Source: CAZQFV01 sp964592645 (GTDB lineage: Bacteria; Chloroflexota; Chloroflexia; DTKN01). Taken from it: a DNA stretch of 64,000 bases. Below the pieces are notes generated by a model. That model was given only the letters and a program-made list of their open reading frames with translations, searched no databases and was not told where the DNA came from. Shown here piece by piece: positions 44,101-50,242 of this stretch. Each line of letters starts with the position of its first letter. The first letter of the stretch is position 1. The stretch spans positions 1 to 64,000 of the forward strand of contig CAZQFV010000016.1 of NCBI GenBank assembly GCA_964592645.1, written 5' to 3'. The translations under genes and the position numbers were made by a program.

Positions 44101-45209
44101 TCGGTGCGGCTGCCCCCGGCAGAGGACATGGTTCCGTGGGACTCGCCTTCGGTATGGGCCCGGCCCTGGGTGTCGGTGACCGTGGTCCCGACGGCGTGGG
44201 CCGTCCCGTGGGTGTAGCCGTCGGCGATGGAGGTGCCCTCGCTGTGCGCCGTGCCCGCGCTGATGACGTGCGAGCGACCCTCCTCGTAGGAGGTGCTGCG
44301 GCCGGCCGTGTCCATGCCGGAAAAGACGGTGGGGATGGCAAAGTTCAGGGCGACGCTCTTTTGCCCCTGCACGCGGCTGAGCCAGATGCTGGCCTCCTCC
44401 CGCCAGCGCTGCTGCAGGCGGAAGATGGCCTCGCGGGGAATGCCCCAGGCCAACGTCACGCAGGCAAAGTCCAGGAGCGCGCGCTGCAGGCCGCGAAAGA
44501 TGAGCTCGTTCTGTTCCAGCGTCTCCTCGGCCCGTGCTTCTGCTTTGCCCCCGGCAGTTCTTTCCCCGATCGCCCGCGTGCCCTGCTCGCGCGGGTCGGG
44601 CTGGCCGATGGCCACAAAGGCGTGGGTGAACCCGGCCAGCGATCGGGCAACGAAATCCCGCTCTTCCTCGGCCATCGGCACGAAGCGCGACTGCGGGATT
44701 GTGCGCAGGTTGGCCAGGAGCGCGGTAAAAGCCTCGCTGCCCCGCGCGATGGCCTCCTCCGCGGTCGCCGCCGTCCCCTGCGCGGCGTACACCTGCACCA
44801 GGCCCAGCGGGCGCTCGCCCAGTTGCCCAAACATCCCGGCCACGATCACCAGCAGGTTGACGTCGGCGTTGTACAGGCCCTTGAGCATCCGGGCGGAGCG
44901 CTGCAGCACGGTGGTCTGGTCGCGCATCTGGCGGGGGAGGTATTCCAGGACGGTGGGAAAGACGGCCTTGTACCAGGGCCGGCCGTCCGCGCCCAGGCCC
45001 AGCACCGGGTCCACGCCGGCGACCTGCAGCAAAAAGTAGCGCAGCCGGCCGCCGCCCCGTACCGAGTCGAGCACCGGGGTCACCCCCAGCACGGCCGGCG
45101 CCGGGATGGCCGGCGCAACCTCGTCCCAGCCGAGGAGGGTAATCCCGGCCCGGACGATCTTGCTCTGCCGCGCGCCCTGGACCAGCCGGTCCAGGAAGGT
45201 CACCGCCAT
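41172..45209 (-). CDS. HerA/VirB4-like ATPase with a giant Ser/Thr/Gly/His-rich insertion
   Basis: 1,345 residues. N-terminal 300 residues are globular. Residues about 302-680 form a low-complexity insert rich in Ser, Thr, Gly, His, Glu and Asp (units like AHTEGESHGT, SVTDTESEAW). The C-terminal part is a HerA/VirB4-family ATPase: Walker A FGDSGYGKSEA (891-901), VVFDWGLNYRKMV, and Walker B FILAIEEANKVV (Glu1201-Glu1202), followed by LWLGQSPSAFP (motif like Gln of VirB4/TraC). Such ATPases pump DNA or secretion substrates. It is next to the pilus operon, 13 bases before cpaB, so a role in DNA transfer is proposed. Confidence 0.85.
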   Translation of the reverse strand: MAVTFLDRLVQGARQSKIVRAGITLLGWDEVAPAIPAPAVLGVTPVLDSVRGGGRLRYFLLQVAGVDPVLGLGADGRPWYKAVFPTVLEYLPRQMRDQTTVLQRSARMLKGLYNADVNLLVIVAGMFGQLGERPLGLVQVYAAQGTAATAEEAIARGSEAFTALLANLRTIPQSRFVPMAEEERDFVARSLAGFTHAFVAIGQPDPREQGTRAIGERTAGGKAEARAEETLEQNELIFRGLQRALLDFACVTLAWGIPREAIFRLQQRWREEASIWLSRVQGQKSVALNFAIPTVFSGMDTAGRSTSYEEGRSHVISAGTAHSEGTSIADGYTHGTAHAVGTTVTDTQGRAHTEGESHGTMSSAGGSRTESAGTAQAEGTAHSVGTAHTDGTEHAVSRSSTSGGSSSESHTTGRTETTGVTQIHTTTQGTSHAQGASDARGESSQSGWQASATVGHGSADGQSATTQHTSSRTSTEGSADTAGGSVSVSGGVPGIASVGATADYHHTWNRSEATGEATAVGSGTQHTDSRQASGTFGLSGGTGSSDTHTASTQDTASQSQTTGTNVAHSESVIVDQTTTAHASMSSSTHGTTDGETHSDTRSESDTVSREASTSQGLAVSTMWASGATHERSVSDTASESHAESRSVTDTESEAWSHQEGKSVGDTTSQGVADGTSIGTGLARVVTQAGGMSTGVSAGLSLVKSYMWKDATAQAVANLFERGLSLLDEMMLTGAYMSESFWFFPSAEALRAAAGLYALAFHGQTDNVVTPARALVLSSEEVQNVRPWLLSFSPPPHQERSLGVFEGLRFGNMLPMLHFAALVSPAVFEGGRATTTKEAIPPYAVYGPGLLGIASERQDVVSLGQFISYETGEELDVPYLLTRERMGHFGIFGDSGYGKSEATMHLLQEMNQRWAMPAVVFDWGLNYRKMVRVVPPERFVYHSLYPGGPRPVRWNPLQFILDVDPEAQMAMTVDVICNAGGLGERQKGFLRDTLRQMYLDEGALTFDVEQLDPTPPEIGARRRQNAEEEHAARLERSRLGPTEVARLEVEGYALPAPRADGRIYLQDCAERVRHRVACRRSRPVDFGRWYRALRGLLAAKEGRKQARDVEALQGILNRLGVLAQGRLARMYAALEEDEAPFDITRVMFPDRIAVFEGGTMGETEKAILFGLMIAQIYEAGRVRYRRSLGNGRDAPCFILAIEEANKVVVNPAQKNNQGAAASTSELFSSLARDSRKYGIFLMWLGQSPSAFPLEIVSSCMNFYVFRLKVGPDRQILVEAMAKVSAGLVAPEYLMHLSRLPVGEAVVVLGRSTDEVLLEPSLVRTRMLAGAEPGDTELAGFDPVGNS
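43170..44306 (-). repeat. Low-complexity coding repeat region of the HerA-like gene
   Basis: Encodes residues 302-680 with imperfect short repeats alternating small polar residues with His, Glu and Asp. No long exact repeat was found, so it has diverged or is under selection for composition rather than sequence. Confidence 0.7.
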
Positions 45210-45221
45210 GGCCGTATCCTC

Positions 45222-45941
45222 TCAAAAGATGCCCCGCTGCCGGCGGCCGACCACGTCGAAGAGGATCTCTTCCAACGTGGCGAAGCGAAAGGCCGGGCTC
45301 TGCCGCAGCACGGTGAACTCTTTCCACACGTAGGTGACGAACCCGCCCGGCACGGCGAACAGGGCCAGGATCAGCAGTGCCAGGTTGACGTAGCCGGCGT
45401 TGCGGGCCAGGACCGAAGCGGCCCCTTCCGGCGAGAGGCCGGTCGAGGCGGCCCACTCGGAGATCGTCCCCAGGTTAAAGGCCCAGCCGGCCAGTCGCAA
45501 TACCCAGAGCATGCCGACCTCGCCGAGCACAAAGGTGCGCGTGCGCGAGATCATGTCCGCCCGCTTCATTCGCAGGAGCGCCGAGGCGGTTCCACCGAGC
45601 AGCCACATCAACAGGAGGATCACATCTACGGTGCCGGGGAAGACCAGGGCCGTGACCAGCGCCGCGGCCAGCACCAGGAGCAGGCGGAGCGTGCGGCGGG
45701 CCAGGACCTGCCGGGGCCGGCTGAACGGGTTGGCCGGCCCCGGCCGCAGCCCGCTGATGGCATAGCCCTCCACCTCGGCCTGCGGCGCTTCCACCAGCCG
45801 CACCAGGACCAAAACCAGGGGGATCTGCAGCAGGGCCAGCAGGTTCTCCCAGCAGAAGTAGACCACCAGGAGCAACCCGTTCAGCAGCGCGATGCCGGCG
45901 GTGCGCAGCAGCTCAACTACCGTGTCCAACAGTGCCCCCAC
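45222..45941 (-). CDS. Polytopic membrane protein, 239 residues
   Basis: About six membrane helices (IALLNGLLLVVYFCW, LALLQIPLVLVLVRLV, LLLVLAAALVTALVF, VILLLMWLLGG, LGEVGMLWVLRLAG, LALLILALFAVPGGFVTYVW). GTG 45941 has no clear ribosome site; a leader hairpin ends just before it. Its place directly upstream of the HerA-like ATPase is that of a VirB6-like or coupling membrane partner, but this is inference only. Confidence 0.65.
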   Translation of the reverse strand: MGALLDTVVELLRTAGIALLNGLLLVVYFCWENLLALLQIPLVLVLVRLVEAPQAEVEGYAISGLRPGPANPFSRPRQVLARRTLRLLLVLAAALVTALVFPGTVDVILLLMWLLGGTASALLRMKRADMISRTRTFVLGEVGMLWVLRLAGWAFNLGTISEWAASTGLSPEGAASVLARNAGYVNLALLILALFAVPGGFVTYVWKEFTVLRQSPAFRFATLEEILFDVVGRRQRGIF

Positions 45942-45949
45942 ACGAGAAA

Positions 45950-45996
45950 GAGCGTCCCCCCATGCCCAGGTGCGGGCACGAAAACGGGGGACGCTC
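45950..45996 (-). promoter_or_regulatory. Leader hairpin, 11-bp stem, before the membrane protein gene
   Basis: On the minus strand GAGCGTCCCCC (45996-45986) pairs exactly with GGGGGACGCTC (45960-45950); TGCCC/GGGCA is nested. It is followed by TTTCTCGTG and the GTG start 9 bases after the stem. Confidence 0.7.
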
Positions 45997-46050
45997 AGGT
46001 CCGCGCGTATGCACTTGTCCCGGCGATGACCCCGGTGCCTGGGCCGGCGC

Positions 46051-46443
46051 CTACCACCGGGGAGTCAATTCCCTGATGCCCAGTATCTCCTGCACTCGAT
46101 GCGCGTCCAGGGCCTTGCCGGTGGCCAGGTCCACGGGCCGGCCGTCGCAGACACCGACCCGCCATCCTGCCTCATCCAGCCCATCCTGGAAGAGCAGCGC
46201 GTGGTCCACCACCACCAGGCCGGCCGGCCGCCCATCCTGGAAGCGGATGTTGTAGGCCTCGGCCTGGCCCCCGGCGATGCTGCGGATCCACCGGGTTACC
46301 TGGCCCAGTTCGGCGGGTGAAGGCGTATCCAGGCTCACGGTCACGGCCACCAGCGCGGCGCCGCACCGTCCACAGCGCACCAGCCCATCCCGCACCAGCA
46401 GCTTGTTGCACGCCGGGCAGCGCCCCGGTTCCCAGGAGATCAC
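46051..46443 (-). CDS. Zinc-ribbon protein, 130 residues
   Basis: GTG 46443 with GGAGG upstream. CPACNKLLVRDGLVRCGRCG forms a four-Cys ribbon in the first 30 residues; the rest is globular (AYNIRFQDGRPAGLVVVDHALLFQDG). Unknown; it lies after a secreted protein gene and before the transfer region. Confidence 0.6.
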   Translation of the reverse strand: MISWEPGRCPACNKLLVRDGLVRCGRCGAALVAVTVSLDTPSPAELGQVTRWIRSIAGGQAEAYNIRFQDGRPAGLVVVDHALLFQDGLDEAGWRVGVCDGRPVDLATGKALDAHRVQEILGIRELTPRW

Positions 46444-46455
46444 GGCCAGCCTCCG

Positions 46456-47679
46456 TTACTTGATCAGCGTCACGCCAAAGGCCGTGACGCCGACGCGGGG
46501 CAGCGGGATGGGAAAGTGGCCGGCCACCCCATAGTCCGTCACCACCATCAGGTCCACCTGGTACCAGCCCGGGTCCTCGACGGCGAGCTGGCCGCAGCCA
46601 TAGGCCCGGTAGGTGAGGTTTTCCAGGGGGCCGACTACTTCCCAGGGCCACGCCGGGGCGGGCGGGACCTCCCAATCGGGGTGCTGGACGCGCACGCCGA
46701 ACTTGGGGCCGAGGACAGCGCCGATCCAGTCCTTGCTCTCCTCGGTCAGCTTCATGAAGCCGCTCGTTTCACCCACGGCCGGCGGGTCCGGGCTACGCGT
46801 GACCTCGGTGTGCTCGACGATCGTGCCCTCGTAGCACTGGTTGGGCTGCCCCGGCGGATGCTGGCAGGTGTACCAGTGGTGGATGTGCTCGACCGGCCAG
46901 GTCGTGACGGTGAAGCAGAGCGTCACCCCCATCCCCGCAGGATCCTGCCCGACGATCACGGGGAAGGGCGGGTAGTACCCGAGCGAAAGGGCGGGCGGCG
47001 TGGTATGGTCCTCGTCCCAGGGGTCCGGCAGCGGGACGATGGGTCGCTCCGTGGCCGGCGGCCGGGTCGGGCGGTCGGGTGGATCGGTGGCCGGCGGCTG
47101 CGTAGGCACACCTGGGGTCTCATTGCCGCCTCCGCCCCCACCTCCACCGCCGGCATCGCGGCAGTTGCGGTCGTCCGGCCCAAAGTTGGAATAGTCGCCG
47201 GCCATACTGGTCCAGACCTCGCGCCAGATCTCCACCTGGCAGGGCGGGGCGCCACCACAGTCGCCATCGTTGTAGGAGATGTAGCGGTTGGTCAGCGTCC
47301 AACCGCCCTCCCAGGTGGAGTTGTGGTACCAGGTGCCGGCCGACCACTGCCCGTCGGCGCAGAGCAGCCGGTTCCAGCGGCCCACCGGGGGATAGGGTGG
47401 CGCATCGTCGCCGACGCCGTGCCCGAGGTTGACGCGGTCAGGGATCTTTTCAAAGATGGCCCGCTGGTCGGCGGGAGTCCAGTCCGTCCCGCAGTCGCCG
47501 CTGTTATTGCACCAGGTCGAATGGATGACGTACTGGATGTGCACCCAGCCGGGCGGGGCCGACTCCTCCCGGACGTAGAACACCCAGTAGTCCTCGGCCT
47601 GCGCCGGTGGGGTAGCCGCCAGCAGCCCCGGCACGAGAACGAGCAAGATGGCGACGATTCCAATACCGCGTTTCCACAT
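46456..47679 (-). CDS. Secreted protein with Gly-run and Pro/Thr linker, 407 residues
   Basis: Signal peptide (RGIGIVAILLVLVPGLLAATPPAQA), a Trp/Cys-rich domain (residues 30-175), a run of about ten Gly, a Pro/Thr linker, and a second beta-rich domain ending in LPRVGVTAFGVTLIK. Several Cys pairs suggest disulfides. No family recognised; probably exposed on the surface. Confidence 0.7.
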   Translation of the reverse strand: MWKRGIGIVAILLVLVPGLLAATPPAQAEDYWVFYVREESAPPGWVHIQYVIHSTWCNNSGDCGTDWTPADQRAIFEKIPDRVNLGHGVGDDAPPYPPVGRWNRLLCADGQWSAGTWYHNSTWEGGWTLTNRYISYNDGDCGGAPPCQVEIWREVWTSMAGDYSNFGPDDRNCRDAGGGGGGGGGNETPGVPTQPPATDPPDRPTRPPATERPIVPLPDPWDEDHTTPPALSLGYYPPFPVIVGQDPAGMGVTLCFTVTTWPVEHIHHWYTCQHPPGQPNQCYEGTIVEHTEVTRSPDPPAVGETSGFMKLTEESKDWIGAVLGPKFGVRVQHPDWEVPPAPAWPWEVVGPLENLTYRAYGCGQLAVEDPGWYQVDLMVVTDYGVAGHFPIPLPRVGVTAFGVTLIK

Positions 47680-47700
47680 GGCTGCCTCCTTGGAGCCTTC

Positions 47701-48207
47701 TCAACGCACCAGGTAGACGACGATCTCTTCGGCGATGCCATTGGCCGGGGCCGGCCGCAGGACGTATCCCAAACCCACCCCAGCGAGATCGGGGGATGTG
47801 ATTAGAGGGAGGGCCGGCTGCTGCGGGTCCAGGACGGTGAACCAGCGGCGGTAGCAGGGGTCCTCGGGCGGCTCTTCCTCCGGAGTCACCCGCACGACCC
47901 CGCCGCCCAGGGCTTCGATCCGCTGCATGGCCTGCCACTCGTTGGCCGCGAATAGCTCGGCCAGCTCCTGGGCCTGGCGCATCAGGCCGGGGTCCGGATC
48001 CAGCGGAGACCGGCCGGCCTGGGCCCGCAGGCAGTTCACGTGGGCCAGGATGGCCTCCTGCTGCGGGGTGAGCTGCGCGGCGCCGATGCTCAGCACAATC
48101 ACCACCACGGCTCCCAGGACCAGGACGACGAGTCCGGCAATGGCGATCTGCCGCCAGGTGACGGCTTCGTAGTACCCGCGTTCGGGCGAGAACCTGCGCA
48201 ACGGCAT
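47701..48207 (-). CDS. Membrane-anchored CAP-like protein, 168 residues
   Basis: ATG 48207 with GGAGGA upstream. One membrane helix (IAIAGLVVLVLGAVVVIVLSIG), then LTPQQEAILAHVNCLRAQAGRSPLDPDPGLMRQAQELAEL, which matches the start of CAP/SCP-like domains (conserved N-x-x-R-x-x-x-G). The CAP domain is short, lacking the usual His/Glu pocket, so the call is tentative. Confidence 0.6.
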   Translation of the reverse strand: MPLRRFSPERGYYEAVTWRQIAIAGLVVLVLGAVVVIVLSIGAAQLTPQQEAILAHVNCLRAQAGRSPLDPDPGLMRQAQELAELFAANEWQAMQRIEALGGGVVRVTPEEEPPEDPCYRRWFTVLDPQQPALPLITSPDLAGVGLGYVLRPAPANGIAEEIVVYLVR

Positions 48208-48220
48208 CTCTTTCCTCCGG

Positions 48221-48283
48221 CCAAACAAAAAGCGATGCCTCCGCGGGCACGGCCGGAGCCGTTTACCCGCGCGGGCATCGCTT
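48221..48283 (-). promoter_or_regulatory. Leader hairpin with T-run before the CAP-like gene
   Basis: On the minus strand AAGCGATGCC (48283-48274) pairs with GGCATCGCTT (48239-48230), with CGCGGG-type pairing inside. It is followed by TTTTTGTTTGG (48231-48221) and then the GGAGGA ribosome site. A terminator shape placed before the gene. Confidence 0.7.
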
Positions 48284-48408
48284 ATGTCCGTGGCGCCAGT
48301 GGCGCCCCTGCTCGTAAAGGACCTATCCGGTCCCGCGATCCGAGCAGTCTATGGGCAAGGCCGAGAACTAGGGCCTTGGATCAGCTTGTTTCCCCTTTCT
48401 GGCAGTGC

Positions 48409-48437
48409 AGTATAGCATGCCGCATTGCCGTTGTCAA
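48409..48437 (-). promoter_or_regulatory. Strong sigma-70 promoter
   Basis: TTGACA at 48437-48432, exactly 17 bases, TATACT at 48414-48409. It gives a leader of about 195 bases, containing several hairpins (AAGGCC/GGCCTT, CTGCTC/GAGCAG, GGCGCC pairs) before the T-run hairpin. Likely start of the transcript for the surface and transfer genes. Confidence 0.8.
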
Positions 48438-48454
48438 ATCGCGGTTTGGCGCCG

Positions 48455-48790
48455 TCATAGTACCGGCACCGGCTTCTGGCGGCGTTCCGCATCCAGAGCC
48501 TGCAGCCTGACGACAACCGGCGGCGGGGTTCGCTCCTGCTCCTCTCGCGCCTGCCGGCTATAGGCAAGCCAGTTCTCCAGGTAGGCCGCGACCTGTTCGC
48601 GGTTGCGGAGATAGTAGGTAATGGTGGCATACACCTGTTCCAGGGTCAGCGACGGGTAGCGTGCCGCAATCGCCTCCGGAGATTGGCCGCGGTGGATGTA
48701 ATCATACAGGATCGTTTCGATCCCGATGCGGGTTCCCTTGATCCGGATATCGTTGGCGGCCAGAAAGTCAAAGTAGTTTTCAAGTTCCAT
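48455..48790 (-). CDS. DUF433 family antitoxin-like protein
   Basis: 111 residues from ATG 48790. Typical DUF433: NDIRIKGTRIGIETILYDYIHRGQSPEAIAARYPSLTLEQVYATITYYL. No DUF5615 toxin gene lies next to it; the stop is followed at once by the strong promoter of the next unit. The region upstream on the same strand (48800-48990) may hold a decayed partner. Confidence 0.78.
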   Translation of the reverse strand: MELENYFDFLAANDIRIKGTRIGIETILYDYIHRGQSPEAIAARYPSLTLEQVYATITYYLRNREQVAAYLENWLAYSRQAREEQERTPPPVVVRLQALDAERRQKPVPVL

Positions 48791-49008
48791 TCGTAGCACC
48801 TCTCGACGATTCGCGCCGTCGTATCCTCGCCCTGCTCGTGCCGTATCGCGGTCTCCAGGGCGTTCAATTCCACATCCAGTTTACCCGAATTGCGCCCTTT
48901 GACAAGGTGAGCGGACTGAAAAAGCCCTCCCGACCCCGTGTCCCCAGAGGCCCCCTTATCCCAATCCGCCTTCGCCGACAAGCGCATCCCTCCTGCGGTC
49001 CACTACTT

Positions 49009-49040
49009 TAGGGCATTTGCCCTATAACGCAATTGCCCTA
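49009..49040 (-). promoter_or_regulatory. Operator-like repeats over a promoter
   Basis: TAGGGCA (49009-49015) and TGCCCTA (49018-49024) form an inverted repeat; TTGCCCTA recurs at 49033-49040, 16 bases on. On the minus strand TTGCAA, 17 bases, TATAGG could be the promoter covered by these sites. Probable autoregulation of the DUF433 gene. Confidence 0.5.
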
Positions 49041-49076
49041 ATCTTGCAACCGTTCTGCCCGGAGGACTGGTGCCGC

Positions 49077-50126
49077 TCACTGGTATGTGCCGACAACGAC
49101 CAGGGTGACGGAAGGGCCGCAGTCGCCGCTGTAGGGGCCGTAGACCCCAATGGCCATCCAGCGGAGTCGCGTATCCTGGGTCTCCCAGCGCGCATTGCGG
49201 TAGATGGTCGCCGGGTCGGTCGACTCGTACGGCACCAGGTTCCCGTTCTCGTCCATCGTGCGGCAGCCCACCGTGTTCTGCAGGGTCACGTTGTTAATCA
49301 TATACCCGGCGATTGCCCCGTACGGTTGGAGGATCGCATCGATCTCCTCCTGGGACAGCGCGCGGTCCGTCTCGTAGAAACGGCGGGCCAGCAGGTCGGC
49401 CGGCGGCTGCAGCCCCTCGGCGTACTGCACCGCGGCCACACCGTTCTGGGCGCGGAAGTGGTTGATCGTTTCCACCGCGCGGCGCGCCAGTTGGTAGAGG
49501 TCGGCCGGCGACCAGGTCCGCACCGTCGGGGCGGGGGCTGGCGTTGGCGCGTTAGGGTCGCGCGTCGGCGGGACCGGCGTGGGGGTAACGGCCCGTTCGT
49601 AGGCGGCGAGCTTCCAGACGTCGTCCCGGCGGACCAGGGCAAAGTACCCGGTGTCCTGCCAGGCGGAACGGCCAAAGTGGGGGTCGCAGACATAGTACCC
49701 CAGGGAATCCCACACCCGCGCCGTGGCCTCGGCCTGGGAGATCTCGACGACCCGCGGCTCGGTATGGAACGGCGCTTCGCGGCAGTTGCGGCCGTACATT
49801 GCTGCCAGGGCCGGGTCATCGGTCATCGCCTGGACATCGCCGCCGGCCGTGCTCCACGAGGCGATCCAGGTGCGGTAGCCGGCCAGGACCTCGTCCGCGG
49901 TGATAAGCACAACCGTCGGTGTGGCAGTAGTCGAGGGCCGTGGTGTCCGGGTTGGCGCGGAGGTCGGGGCCATAGTCGCAGTGGGGGTGGCCGTGGGTAC
50001 GGACGAAGGGGATGGAGTTGGCGGTGGCCCGGCTGTAGGAGAGGACCCGGTTGGGACCGGCGCACCGCACAGGCTCATCGAGGCCAGGAGAACTGCTGCC
50101 AGGAACAATGCTGTCGGTTTGCTCAT
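49077..50126 (-). CDS. Secreted CAP/SCP-like domain protein, 349 residues
   Basis: ATG 50126 with GAGGG upstream. Signal peptide ending near Cys20 (possible but non-canonical lipobox), a Pro/Thr/Ser linker of about 60 residues, a domain with EVLAGYRTWIASWSTAGGDVQAMTDDPALAAMYG, a second linker, and a C-terminal CAP-like region (AVETINHFRAQNGVAAVQYAEGLQ ... WMAIGVYG). Exported, surface-attached. Its own promoter and hairpin leader lie directly upstream. Confidence 0.72.
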   Translation of the reverse strand: MSKPTALFLAAVLLASMSLCGAPVPTGSSPTAGPPPTPSPSSVPTATPTATMAPTSAPTRTPRPSTTATPTVVLITADEVLAGYRTWIASWSTAGGDVQAMTDDPALAAMYGRNCREAPFHTEPRVVEISQAEATARVWDSLGYYVCDPHFGRSAWQDTGYFALVRRDDVWKLAAYERAVTPTPVPPTRDPNAPTPAPAPTVRTWSPADLYQLARRAVETINHFRAQNGVAAVQYAEGLQPPADLLARRFYETDRALSQEEIDAILQPYGAIAGYMINNVTLQNTVGCRTMDENGNLVPYESTDPATIYRNARWETQDTRLRWMAIGVYGPYSGDCGPSVTLVVVGTYQ

Positions 50127-50148
50127 CTTCACCCTCTTACAAACGACA

Positions 50149-50199
50149 ATCGGCCCTGCCCTGAGCCAGTTGTAGCTGGATCAGGGGCCAGAGGCCGAC
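50149..50199 (-). promoter_or_regulatory. Leader hairpin starting at the transcript 5' end
   Basis: GTCGGCC (50199-50193) pairs with GGCCGAT (50155-50149) and encloses CCCTGA-TCCAG...CTGG-TCAGGG. It is followed by TGTCGTTTGTAAGAGGG. The outer stem begins at the expected +1 of the promoter. Confidence 0.65.
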
Positions 50200-50206
50200 T
50201 GGGACA

Positions 50207-50235
50207 AATGTACAGCACTGGCTCCTGCTTGTCAA
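50207..50235 (-). promoter_or_regulatory. Sigma-70 promoter of the CAP-like lipoprotein gene
   Basis: TTGACA at 50235-50230, 17 bases, TACATT at 50212-50207. It lies 8 bases after the stop of the replication-initiator-like gene. Confidence 0.78.
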
Positions 50236-50242
50236 ATCGCGC

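Noticed and set aside
43170..44306. CRISPR array or tandem DNA repeat
   Set aside because: Repeats are imperfect and of amino-acid composition only; no regular repeat-spacer pattern exists here or elsewhere in the window.
42123..46076. A 1,317-codon open frame on the plus strand opposite the HerA-like gene
   Set aside because: It is the antisense shadow of the GC-rich minus-strand genes: low-complexity His/Arg/Gly/Asp composition, no ribosome site, and the opposite strand has clear ATPase motifs.
48646..48987. Possible gene upstream of and overlapping the DUF433 gene (contains ELNALETAIRHEQGEDTTARIVERC)
   Set aside because: The N-terminal stretch looks protein-like, but the frame runs through the DUF433 gene and has no ribosome site; at most a decayed partner.
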